From Rhizobium pisi (GTDB lineage Bacteria; Pseudomonadota; Alphaproteobacteria; Rhizobiales; Rhizobiaceae): DNA of 64,000 nt. The stretch lies in contig NZ_RJJT01000023.1 of assembly GCF_003938655.1 (NCBI RefSeq), forward strand, positions 36,132 to 100,131. Direction: 5' to 3'. The notes beneath the pieces were generated by a model, which searched no databases, was not told where the DNA came from, and saw nothing but the letters and a program-made list of their open reading frames with translations. Positions 24,537 to 32,343 of this stretch are shown piece by piece. The stretch's first letter is position 1. Each line of letters starts with the position of its first letter. The position numbers were made by a program, and so were the translations under genes.

Positions 24537-26246
24537 ATGACAAGCCAAGCAGTGACTCCGTCCCATGAACGCGGGCCGGAGACGATCAGCGCCGTCCTGC
24601 CCGCGGGGGCCACGATCCACGTCTGGATCAAGGCCCGGCATGGCGCCGCGCCGGGAAGGCTGACCGCACATGTCGATGGCGATCCGGCCGGTGCTGTCGA
24701 AACGTCAAATCCCGATGAATTCGAGTTTCGGAAACTGAGGCTGGAAGGCGGCGGAGAAAGCGCATTTTCCTACGATCCCGTGACGACGGACGTCTCGGTT
24801 CTCTATGCCTTCCGTCAGTCCGGCGTTCTCGAAGAGGGCATTCGGCTGCTGCACATCAGGCCCTCCAACGCCGCACCCGAAATCTCGGGCGGCTATCACT
24901 TCCGTCCGCCTTTCGGCTGGATGAACGATCCCAACGGCTTTGGAAGATTCGGCGGCAGGCTGCACCTGTTCTATCAGCACTATCCCCATAGCCTTCGGTG
25001 GAACAACATGCATTGGGGCCATGCCGTCTCGGACGATTATGTCAACTGGACGCATCTTCCGATCTTTCTTCCCCCCTCGGATGAACTCGCCGCGCGGGCC
25101 GATGGACGCGGCGGCGCATTTTCCGGCTCGGCGATCGCGCTCGATGGCGCCGGAATCCGCATCTTTTTCACCGAGCATGTGAAGGGCCGGGAACCGGAGG
25201 AGCAGGTTCAGTTCACGGCCACCAGCCGCGATCTTGTCGACGTCGAACCGGCGAGCCTCATCCTGCCGGCGCGCCCCGCCGGGCTCGGCCTGACGACCGA
25301 CTTCCGCGATCCCTATGTCTTCTTGGGGCCGGACGACAAATGGAAGATGCTGCTCGGCACGCGGGACCGCGAGGGCGGCGTCATCCTGCTCTATGAAACG
25401 GACGACCCGGCCGCGGCGGCGGGATGGACCTTCCTCGGAATCCTTCACCGGGAGAACCGCTTCGGGATGACCGCCGCGGAGTGCCCCTGCATGGTTCCCC
25501 TCGACGGGCCTGCGAGCGACCCATCGACACGCTGGGCGCTAATCTTCGGCCTTCTCACAAGCCGCGATCCGGCAACGGGCCGGCGCAACATGACGCTTGC
25601 GAACGTCGGTCGTTTCGATGGCCGCAAATTCGTCGTGGAGTTCGAACAGGAGCTGGATTTCGGCACGGATGCCTACGCTTTTCAAGCCTTCGTCGACAGT
25701 GGCGGCCCTGTCGGCATCGCATGGCTCGCCAACTGGACAGACATTTCGAAGGACATCGACATGCCGACCGCGATGACCTTGCCGCGCCGGCTGGCGTTGC
25801 GCGATGGGGCGCTGATCACGCCGCCGGTCGCTGCTGCAGAAAGCCTGCGGCGGCGCCGATTGAATGGCGAAGGTCTTCTGGACGGACGCACCGTCGATCT
25901 CGCCAACGGCTCCGTCGAGATCGTACTTGGTCTCAAGGAGGCGGGCAGTGCGTTCCGCCTCGTCTTCGAGCATCCCGAGGCAACCCTCGAGGTGCAGTTG
26001 AACGAGCACGGGCTGAGCATTCCCTTTTCCGCGGGCGCCAAGGCATCGCCCCGCTACATCGCCGCCGGCGCACGCCCATCCGCCATCCGAATTTTCCTCG
26101 ATGCAGGCTCGATCGAGGTCTTCGCCGATGATGGCCGCTGGACGGGGACCAAGCGGCTCCCCGGCTTCAAGGGGGTAAGCTCGCTGCGTCTCGTCGCGCC
26201 CGCCGGCAATGTGCTCACCGCCGACATCTGGCAGCTCGCTCTTTGA
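24537..26246 (+). CDS. GH32 glycoside hydrolase (fructosidase/invertase type)
   Basis: A 569-residue glycoside hydrolase family 32 protein, which splits terminal beta-fructosides from sucrose or fructans. The five-bladed propeller carries the nucleophile motif WMNDPNG (about residues 125-131), the stabiliser RDP (about 256) and the acid/base ECPC (about 314). The C-terminal half forms the beta-sandwich domain. There is an N-terminal extension of about 110 residues before the catalytic domain that I do not recognise. There is no signal peptide, so the enzyme is cytoplasmic and should act on imported sucrose or short fructans. The start at 24537 (ATG) is preferred to the TTG at 24534. It is the last gene of the operon. 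Confidence 0.88.
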   Translation: MTSQAVTPSHERGPETISAVLPAGATIHVWIKARHGAAPGRLTAHVDGDPAGAVETSNPDEFEFRKLRLEGGGESAFSYDPVTTDVSVLYAFRQSGVLEEGIRLLHIRPSNAAPEISGGYHFRPPFGWMNDPNGFGRFGGRLHLFYQHYPHSLRWNNMHWGHAVSDDYVNWTHLPIFLPPSDELAARADGRGGAFSGSAIALDGAGIRIFFTEHVKGREPEEQVQFTATSRDLVDVEPASLILPARPAGLGLTTDFRDPYVFLGPDDKWKMLLGTRDREGGVILLYETDDPAAAAGWTFLGILHRENRFGMTAAECPCMVPLDGPASDPSTRWALIFGLLTSRDPATGRRNMTLANVGRFDGRKFVVEFEQELDFGTDAYAFQAFVDSGGPVGIAWLANWTDISKDIDMPTAMTLPRRLALRDGALITPPVAAAESLRRRRLNGEGLLDGRTVDLANGSVEIVLGLKEAGSAFRLVFEHPEATLEVQLNEHGLSIPFSAGAKASPRYIAAGARPSAIRIFLDAGSIEVFADDGRWTGTKRLPGFKGVSSLRLVAPAGNVLTADIWQLAL

Positions 26247-26261
26247 CCGCCGGGCGGGGCT

Positions 26262-26909
26262 CTACCAGCGGAGCAGGCGAGGGCCGGTGACGGCGCCGAG
26301 CGCGCCGGTGAGCAGGATGCCGAGCGAATACCAGATCAGCACGAAGGGCATGCCGTTCTCGGTGCAGAACCAGGAATAGACCCAGGCGCCGGCCGCTCCC
26401 GCGGCAATTCCGGCGACGAATCCCGTCAGCCTGAGGTCCGCGGGCGCTGCGCGGCGCAGTGACCAGACCGTGCCGGCATAGACGGGCAGCGCGAAGCCAA
26501 AAATGAGGAACGGGCAATGGAGTGCCGAGGAGCCGAGGATCAGCACCCGGTAAGTCCCGGCCGGAGCCATGATCAGCTGGATGGCTGCGACCGCAGCCAT
26601 GGCGGCAAAGATCAAGGCGAGCCGGTCGAAAAAGCGTCCCTCGGAACCGTCAGGGCGGGATAGCCTGAAGACGGAGAGAAAGGCCGCGATGGCGATCAGC
26701 GCGTTATAGGCGGATTTGATCCAGAACACCGGCAGCGTCAGCGCATCAGGCATATCGACCCTGAGGCCTGGAATGGCCAGCATCATGAGCAGGGAGAGCC
26801 CGAGCGCCGGCAATATGCCGAGCGCGAGACTGCGGCGCAGCGCATGGCGCGGCACCGGCTTCAGGTCCCTGACCAGGCTTTCGATGATATCGTCCGTCTT
26901 TGTCATCAT
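26262..26909 (-). CDS. nrsF: NrsF-type membrane anti-sigma factor (DUF1109)
   Basis: A 215-residue inner-membrane protein with about six helices spread over residues 25-210 and a short cytoplasmic N-terminus (MMTKTDDIIESLVRDLKPVP). This is the layout of the NrsF/DUF1109 family, which holds the SigF-type ECF factor at the membrane and frees it under stress. Its start overlaps the stop of the sigma gene by four bases (26906-26909), so the two are translated together. The C-terminal half carries several Trp/Cys residues (WSLRRAA, SWFCTENGM) that could sense redox or metals. Confidence 0.85.
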   Translation of the reverse strand: MMTKTDDIIESLVRDLKPVPRHALRRSLALGILPALGLSLLMMLAIPGLRVDMPDALTLPVFWIKSAYNALIAIAAFLSVFRLSRPDGSEGRFFDRLALIFAAMAAVAAIQLIMAPAGTYRVLILGSSALHCPFLIFGFALPVYAGTVWSLRRAAPADLRLTGFVAGIAAGAAGAWVYSWFCTENGMPFVLIWYSLGILLTGALGAVTGPRLLRW

Positions 26910-27451
26910 GCGCCTCGCAATCTCTCGCCGAGCGCCTTGAGTGCCCGGTGGATGCCGACCTTTACCGCCGATTCGGACTGGCCGGTGCGGTTTGCGGTGT
27001 CGGTGACCGACTGGCCCTCCAGCTTCACCTGCCGGATCAGTTCCCGCTGTTTCGGCGACAAGCCGTCGAGCAACCGCTCGACATCCATGCGTGCCGTCAG
27101 CCTCTCCTCGCTGAAGTCGCTTTCGATCTCCTCGCCAAGCTCGGTCTCACCAAGCCTGCGCCCGCCGCGGCCGCGATGGTGGTCGATCAGCTTGTAGCGG
27201 GCGATCGAGAAGAACCAGGCCGTGAAAGGCCTTTCCCGGTCATAGGTGGACCGGCGGGAATGCAGTGCCAGCAATGTCTCCTGGACCAGGTCTTCCATAT
27301 CCGCTTTCGCCGCCGCAGCCATCCTGCGGCCGTAATAGCCGACAAGCAGCGTCCGCAAGGCCGAAAGCAGACGGCGATAGGCTGCCTCATCCCCGTCAAG
27401 GGACAGAAGCATCAAAGCTTTCAGGGCTTCTTCCGAATGGGCTGATGTCAT
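26906..27451 (-). CDS. sigF: ECF sigma factor, SigF type
   Basis: A 181-residue ECF-type sigma factor. Region 2 is at about residues 20-85 (EDLVQETLLALHSRR, FTAWFFSIARYKLIDHHR), and region 4 at about 125-180 (LDGLSPKQRELIRQ, TANRTGQSESAVKVGIHRALKAL). It overlaps the NrsF gene and shares its operon. The promoter on the minus strand (27492-27467) resembles the motif it should read itself, so it is probably autoregulated. It should direct RNA polymerase to the divergent operon of the peptide, cytochrome b and molybdoenzyme genes under oxidant or metal stress. Confidence 0.87.
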   Translation of the reverse strand: MTSAHSEEALKALMLLSLDGDEAAYRRLLSALRTLLVGYYGRRMAAAAKADMEDLVQETLLALHSRRSTYDRERPFTAWFFSIARYKLIDHHRGRGGRRLGETELGEEIESDFSEERLTARMDVERLLDGLSPKQRELIRQVKLEGQSVTDTANRTGQSESAVKVGIHRALKALGERLRGA

Positions 27452-27466
27452 GTTGTCGGAGAGTTC

Positions 27467-27492
27467 ATTCGAAAAAGCGGCCGTTTGGTTAC
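27467..27492 (-). promoter_or_regulatory. ECF promoter for the sigF-nrsF operon
   Basis: On the minus strand GTAACC (27492-27487) is followed by 15 bases and CGAAT (27471-27467). Caulobacter SigF promoters have GTAACC, 16 bases, CGAA. The start would lie close to the ATG at 27451. Confidence 0.6.
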
Positions 27493-27547
27493 AGGGCGGA
27501 TCAAAAACAATTCCGGTATCACAGCTCTATCACATAGGCGTGAGGCT

Positions 27548-27574
27548 GTAACGCATCCCGACGCTGCCTCGAAT
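27548..27574 (+). promoter_or_regulatory. ECF promoter for the peptide-cytochrome-molybdoenzyme operon
   Basis: GTAACG (27548-27553), exactly 16 bases, then CGAAT (27570-27574) matches the SigF-type motif. It is 63 bases before the ATG of the repeat peptide. Confidence 0.68.
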
Positions 27575-27636
27575 GGGTGGATGTGAGCCATCGGCAGGGA
27601 GCCGGCGGACGCAGCAAACCATTCGAGGAGAATTCC

Positions 27637-27885
27637 ATGACCAAGCTTCTTTCCAGCCTTGCAGTCTGCACCTTCATCGCAAGCCTTTCGCTCGCCGGCG
27701 CCGCCTCGGCCGAAGACGCCATGAAGACCGATACGATGAAAAAGGACACGATGCATACGGGCACCATGTCGAAGGACGCGATGAAGATGTCCGGCACCAA
27801 GAAGGACTGCATGCACAAGGCCGGCATGGAAAAGGACGCGATGAAGAAGACCGACATGATGAAGACCTGCGACGCGATGAAATAA
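27637..27885 (+). CDS. secreted MxKDx-repeat peptide
   Basis: An 82-residue peptide with a signal peptide (about 1-25, ending ASA-ED) and a mature part made of short repeats of Met-x-Lys-Asp-x (KTDTMKK, TMSKDAMK, MEKDAMKK), the family known as pentapeptide MXKDX repeat proteins. Two Cys (KKDCMHK and KTCDAMK) and many Met residues suggest metal binding or oxidant scavenging in the periplasm. ATG follows GAGGAGAATTCC. It is the first gene of the sigF-controlled operon and is 84 bases before the cytochrome b gene. Confidence 0.78.
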   Translation: MTKLLSSLAVCTFIASLSLAGAASAEDAMKTDTMKKDTMHTGTMSKDAMKMSGTKKDCMHKAGMEKDAMKKTDMMKTCDAMK

Positions 27886-27968
27886 TTCGCATCCGCGCGG
27901 CCGCTGAAACTTTTTCCGCGGCGGCCGCGTCTTTTGCTCCTGAAACTTCATCGATCCGGAGAACGATC

Positions 27969-28808
27969 ATGGCGACGACCGATGCCGGCAAAGAGACCGG
28001 CCGCACGCTCATCTACCGCCACAGCCTCGCCGTTCGCCTGCCGCATTGGGTGAACGTGCTCTGCCTCACCGTGCTGCTCATGAGCGGCCTGCAGATCTTC
28101 AATGCCCATCCGGCACTCTATTGGGGCCAGTACGGCGCCGACTACGACCCGTCCTTCATCTCGATGGAAGCCGTCCAGGACGGCGACGAGGCAAAGGGGC
28201 GCACGCATGTCGGTTCGCTCGCCTTCGACACGACGGGTGTGCTCGGTCTCTCGAATGAAGACGGCGAGGCGACGGCAAGGGGTTTTCCGAGCTGGATCAC
28301 CCTTCCAAGCTATCAGGATCTGGCGACTGGCCGGCGCTGGCATTTCTTCTTTGCCTGGCTCTTCGTCCTCAACGGCCTGGTCTATCTCGTCTGCGGACTG
28401 GTCAGCCGGCATTTCCGCCGCGATCTTGCGCCTGGTGCCCATGAGCTGACGCCCGCGCATCTCGCCCATGAAGTGGTCAATCATGCCCGACTTCGCTTTC
28501 CCAAGGGAGCCGAAGCGCGGCACTACAACACGCTGCAGAAGCTGACCTACCTCCTGGTAATCTTCCTGCTGCTGCCGTTGATGGTTGCGACGGGGCTCAC
28601 CATGTCGCCGGGCTTCGACGCCGTGGCGCCCTGGCTGCTCGATGTCTTCGGCGGACGGCAATCGGCCCGCACCATTCATTTCCTCACGGCCTTCTCGCTC
28701 GTCGCCTTCGTCGTGGTGCATGTCGCCATGGTGATCCTGTCGGGCGTCTTCAACAATCTGCGTTCAATGATCACCGGCTACTACGCCATCGAGGGAGACG
28801 AACAATGA
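27969..28808 (+). CDS. cytochrome b/b6-type membrane subunit
   Basis: A 279-residue membrane protein of the cytochrome b561/Ni-Fe hydrogenase b-type group. Membrane helices are at about residues 22-42, 122-145, 190-210 and 235-258. Candidate heme ligands are His in YRHSLAVRLPHW, WHFFFAW, and the last helix (HFLTAFSLVAFVVVHV). It should carry electrons between quinol and the molybdoenzyme encoded next (ATGA overlap at 28805-28808). GGAGAACGATC precedes the ATG. Confidence 0.83.
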   Translation: MATTDAGKETGRTLIYRHSLAVRLPHWVNVLCLTVLLMSGLQIFNAHPALYWGQYGADYDPSFISMEAVQDGDEAKGRTHVGSLAFDTTGVLGLSNEDGEATARGFPSWITLPSYQDLATGRRWHFFFAWLFVLNGLVYLVCGLVSRHFRRDLAPGAHELTPAHLAHEVVNHARLRFPKGAEARHYNTLQKLTYLLVIFLLLPLMVATGLTMSPGFDAVAPWLLDVFGGRQSARTIHFLTAFSLVAFVVVHVAMVILSGVFNNLRSMITGYYAIEGDEQ

Positions 28809-29581
28809 GCCGCCTCTTGACCCGCCGCCGCTTCCTGATCGGCTCGACCCTGACCGCCTCGGCACTGGGGCTCAGCGGCTGCGACGCATTGGTCGAAAGC
28901 GAACGGACGAAATCAGTCCTGAAGATCGCCGAGGGCTTCAGCATGAAGACGCAGCGCTTCCTGCTCGGCGACAACGCGCTCGCCCGTGAGTTCAGCGAAG
29001 CGGATCTCTCGCCGGTCTTTCGCTCGAACGGCACCAGCATGCCCGACAATCCGCAATATCTCGATTGGATGAGCCGGGCGTTCTCGACCTGGAAGCTGGA
29101 GGTCGGCGGACTTGTGGAGAGGCCGGCGCAGCTCTCGCTCGCAGAGCTGAAGGCGATGACGTCGCGCACGCAGATCACCCGGCACGACTGCGTCGAAGGC
29201 TGGAGCGCGATCGGCAAATGGACGGGCCTGCCGCTCGCCGCCCTGCTGCAATCGGTCGGGCTGAAACCCCAAGCGCGCTATATCGTGTTCCATTGCGCCG
29301 ACGAATATGAAAAGTCGCTAGATGGCAGCGGCTGGTATTATGAGAGCATCGATCTCGTCGACGCCTTCCATCCGCAGACGATCCTCGCCTATTCGATGAA
29401 CGGCCGCGACCTTGAGGTGGCCCATGGAGCGCCGCTGAGACTGCGGGTCGAACGGCAGCTCGGTTACAAGCAGGCGAAATATCTCACCCGCATCGAGGCG
29501 GTCGCGGATCTCGGCCAGATCTACGGCGGCAATGGCGGCTTCTGGGAAGATCGCGGCTACGAATGGTATGCCGGGATATAG
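28805..29581 (+). CDS. molybdopterin-dependent oxidoreductase (sulfite oxidase/MsrP-like)
   Basis: A 258-residue enzyme of the sulfite oxidase superfamily. The N-terminus is twin-arginine-like (TRRRFLIG at about 6-13) and has a lipobox-like LGLSGC at about 21-26, so it may be exported folded and lipid-anchored in the periplasm. The cofactor-binding Cys is in TRHDCVEGWSAIGKW at about residue 123. With the cytochrome b it forms a module like MsrPQ, which reduces methionine sulfoxide, or a sulfite dehydrogenase; which substrate is used is not known. The ATGA overlap with the cytochrome gene shows tight coupling. Confidence 0.83.
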   Translation: MSRLLTRRRFLIGSTLTASALGLSGCDALVESERTKSVLKIAEGFSMKTQRFLLGDNALAREFSEADLSPVFRSNGTSMPDNPQYLDWMSRAFSTWKLEVGGLVERPAQLSLAELKAMTSRTQITRHDCVEGWSAIGKWTGLPLAALLQSVGLKPQARYIVFHCADEYEKSLDGSGWYYESIDLVDAFHPQTILAYSMNGRDLEVAHGAPLRLRVERQLGYKQAKYLTRIEAVADLGQIYGGNGGFWEDRGYEWYAGI

Positions 29582-29705
29582 GCTGGGGCTGAGGCCGAAC
29601 AACTCCAATTTGCCCGCTCTGCGAAACCTGACGGCATAATTTCTCCTGTTTAAGTTTCATGCGACGGATTGACGCACAACCCAAGCGATGATACTTAGCC
29701 GTAAT

Positions 29706-29724
29706 TGGTCAGGCCAGTTGACCA
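29706..29724. promoter_or_regulatory. GntR-type operator
   Basis: TGGTCA (29706-29711) and TGACCA (29719-29724) form an inverted repeat with a seven-base spacer, 35 bases before the GntR gene. FadR/FCD-type GntR regulators usually bind sites of this TGGT/ACCA kind. It is the likely autoregulatory operator for the TRAP/idonate operon. Confidence 0.5.
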
Positions 29725-29758
29725 GATGCGTGCTTGAGGAGAAGCCGCCGGGGAGGCC

Positions 29759-30520
29759 ATGATGTTTTCGCCTGTTGAATCGCGCCGCCTCTACAGGCAG
29801 GTGGCGGATCAGATTCGTTTGATGATCGCGAGCGGCGAGCTTGCCGTCGGCCAGCGGCTGCCGGCCGAGCGCGAGCTCGCGGAGCAACTGTCGGTGTCAC
29901 GCCCGACGGTGCGCGAGGCTCTGATCGTGCTGGAGGTCGAGGGCCTCGTCAACATCCGCATGGGATCCGGCATCTATGTGGTGCGCCAGCATGCAGCAGG
30001 GGCTGCGGCAAGCGAGCGCGAGCCGGTCGAGGGGCCTTTCGAACTGCTGCAGGCGCGCGCCATCATCGAATGCGCGATCGCCGAGGAAGCCGCCGGCTGC
30101 GCCAGGCCGGAAGGCATCGCTGCGCTCGACGAAGCGCTGACGCGCATGAGCGGCGGCGTTAACGATGCGGGTGCGGTCATTGCCGCCGACCGCGCCTTCC
30201 ACATAGCCATTGCCACTATCGTCGGCAATGCGACGCTGATCCGCGTGACGGGCGAGATGTTCGACATGCGCATGACCCCTTATTTTGAGAAGCTCGCAAG
30301 CCATTTCGAGGGTCCGACGACATGGCGCAGCGCCGTGGAGGAGCATCGGGCCATTCGCGACGCGATCGCCGCCGGCGATGCGGCAGGCGCCAAGGCTGCC
30401 ATGCGCGCCCATCTCACCATGTCGCAGAAGAGGTTTTCCGAGAGCTTCGGGGAGGAGCTCCCGGGAGAGGAGAAGCGCGGCCGCAGGAAAGCGCCCGCGA
30501 AAGGAAAGACCAAGACTTAA
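29759..30520 (+). CDS. GntR family regulator, FCD (FadR) type
   Basis: A 253-residue regulator. The N-terminal winged helix (RRLYRQVADQIRLMIAS, PAERELAEQLSVSRPTVREAL) covers residues 8-75. The C-terminal all-helical FCD domain has the metal/ligand His set (DRAFHIAIA at about 143, EEHRAIRDAI at about 198, MRAHL at about 219). It is directly followed by the TRAP importer and an L-idonate 5-dehydrogenase, so an aldonate such as idonate or a related sugar acid is the probable effector. The tail ends in a basic KGKTKT. Confidence 0.88.
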   Translation: MMFSPVESRRLYRQVADQIRLMIASGELAVGQRLPAERELAEQLSVSRPTVREALIVLEVEGLVNIRMGSGIYVVRQHAAGAAASEREPVEGPFELLQARAIIECAIAEEAAGCARPEGIAALDEALTRMSGGVNDAGAVIAADRAFHIAIATIVGNATLIRVTGEMFDMRMTPYFEKLASHFEGPTTWRSAVEEHRAIRDAIAAGDAAGAKAAMRAHLTMSQKRFSESFGEELPGEEKRGRRKAPAKGKTKT

Positions 30521-30545
30521 AACCCGAGTTCGGGAGGAGAGAGCG

Positions 30546-31520
30546 ATGAAGAGCAGACTGGCAACGATAATTTGCACCGCAGCCGCGATCATGGCGACGA
30601 CGGCGATTGCGCAGGCCGAGACAGTGCTGAAATGGGCGCATGTCTATGAAACCTCCGAGCCCTTCCATACGGATTCCGTCTGGGCTGCGGGAGAGATCGC
30701 CAAGCGCACCGATGGGCGCTACAAGATCGAGGTCTATCCGGCCTCGCAGCTCGGCAAGGAAGCCGACATCAACCAGGGCCTCAAGCTCGGCACGGTCGAT
30801 ATCATCATCTCGGGATCGAGCTTTGCGGCGCGCGATTACAAGCCGATCGGCGTCACCTACTTCCCCTATATCTTCCGCGGCCCCGACCACCTGATCGCCT
30901 ATACCAAGAGCGACGTCTTCAAGCGTCTCGCCAAAGGCTATGAGGACAAGACCGGCAACCACATCGCCGCCGTCAGCTATTACGGCACGCGTCAGACGAC
31001 ATCGAACAAGCCGATCGCCAAATGCGCCGACATGCAGGGTCTGAAAATCCGCGTGCCCGACGTTCCGGCCTATCTCGCCATGCCGCGCGCCTGCGGCGCC
31101 AACACGACGCCGATCGCCTTCGCCGAGGTCTATCTCGCCTTGCAGAACGGCACGGTCGAGGCGCAGGAAAACCCGCTGACGACGATCGAGGCGAAGAAGT
31201 TCTACGAAGTCCAGAAGAACATCATCCTCACCGGCCACATCGTCGATCACCTGAACACTGTCATCTCCAAGCAGCTCTGGGCGAGCCTTTCCGACGAGGA
31301 CAAGAAGATCTTCGGAGAGGTCATGCAGGAGGCCGCCGAGCGCACCAGCAAGACGATCGCCGGCAAGGAAAACGGCCTCATCGCGACCTTCAGGGAGAAA
31401 GGCCTCAACGTCGCCGAGGTCGACAAGACAGACTTCGAGAAGACCGTGATGGAAAAGGTCAAGTTCGAGGACTTCGGCTACGACAAGGCCGACTGGGAAG
31501 CGATCCGCGCGATCCAGTAA
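30546..31520 (+). CDS. TRAP importer, periplasmic binding protein (DctP type)
   Basis: A 324-residue solute-binding protein with a signal peptide (about 1-24, ending AQA-ET). The DctP fold is seen from LKWAHVYE; the conserved Arg that binds the carboxylate of the substrate is in LKIRVPDVP near residue 164. Ligands are sugar acids or dicarboxylates. GGGAGGAGAGAGCG precedes the ATG. The membrane subunits follow after a RIME-like element in the 246-base gap. Confidence 0.88.
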   Translation: MKSRLATIICTAAAIMATTAIAQAETVLKWAHVYETSEPFHTDSVWAAGEIAKRTDGRYKIEVYPASQLGKEADINQGLKLGTVDIIISGSSFAARDYKPIGVTYFPYIFRGPDHLIAYTKSDVFKRLAKGYEDKTGNHIAAVSYYGTRQTTSNKPIAKCADMQGLKIRVPDVPAYLAMPRACGANTTPIAFAEVYLALQNGTVEAQENPLTTIEAKKFYEVQKNIILTGHIVDHLNTVISKQLWASLSDEDKKIFGEVMQEAAERTSKTIAGKENGLIATFREKGLNVAEVDKTDFEKTVMEKVKFEDFGYDKADWEAIRAIQ

Positions 31521-31539
31521 AGCTCGCTACCGAGGATTG

Positions 31540-31674
31540 CCCCTCGCCCTAACCCTCTCCCCGTTCTGACGGGGCGAGGGGACGTGCCCTGAAAAACGTG
31601 CGGGGACGGAGAAGTCGCGGCACATCCCCTTCTCCCCGCAGGCGGGGAGACGGTGGCGGCAGCCGGATAAGGGG
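31540..31674. repeat. RIME-like intergenic mosaic element (long copy, inverted)
   Basis: A 135-base element in the gap between the TRAP binding-protein and small-permease genes, starting GCCCCTCGCCCTAACCC and ending GGATAAGGGGC. Read on the other strand it matches the element at 18031 nearly throughout, so it is the same element in reverse. Insertion here separates genes that are usually adjacent. Confidence 0.75.
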
Positions 31675-31766
31675 CAAGCACCGCCGAGCGCAAGACGAAA
31701 TCGACACGAAGGGTACGCGCCGGCCAAACGCCGCGCCCTTCTTCCCAACCCAAAACAGGGCCGATC

Positions 31767-32339
31767 ATGTCGCAAGAAATTCACACCTCAATCACGGCCG
31801 AGGAAATCGGCCACGAGTTCGAAGGGCACGCGCCGACCGCCAACGTCTCGGACTATGCCATCGAGGACTGGATCACGCTGATCGTCTTCTGGCTGATGGC
31901 GGGTTGCGTCTTCCTGCAGTTCTTCACGCGCTATGTTCTGAACGACAGCTATGCGTGGACCGAGGAGATCGCGATCAACTGCCTGATCGGCGTCGTCTTT
32001 CTCGGCTCCGTCATGTGCGTGCGCACGTCGCGGCACATCCAGGTGGACGTGTTCTATCACTACATGCCGGCAGGGTTGGCGCGGGTGCTGGCGACCTTCG
32101 TCGATATCGTGCGTATCGGCTTCTTCGCCTATGGCTGCACGCTGATGTGGCGCTATGTCGAGATCGTCGCCGACGAGCAGATGGTCACCGTCGAGCTGCC
32201 GCGCAACATCGTCTTCTACTCCGTTCTCGTCGCCTTCGTGCTGATGCTGATCCGCGCGGTCATCGTCTTCATCGCCAACATCCGCCGCGGCTACTCCGTT
32301 CTGGAGCGCCCCGAAGAATTCCAGACCGTCGAGGGTTGA
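31767..32339 (+). CDS. TRAP importer, small permease (DctQ type)
   Basis: A 190-residue membrane protein with four helices (from about residue 33), the family signature being FFTRYVLNDSYAWTEEIA at about residues 52-69. It starts about 250 bases after the binding-protein gene and ends four bases before the large permease. Confidence 0.88.
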   Translation: MSQEIHTSITAEEIGHEFEGHAPTANVSDYAIEDWITLIVFWLMAGCVFLQFFTRYVLNDSYAWTEEIAINCLIGVVFLGSVMCVRTSRHIQVDVFYHYMPAGLARVLATFVDIVRIGFFAYGCTLMWRYVEIVADEQMVTVELPRNIVFYSVLVAFVLMLIRAVIVFIANIRRGYSVLERPEEFQTVEG

Positions 32340-32343
32340 TCCG

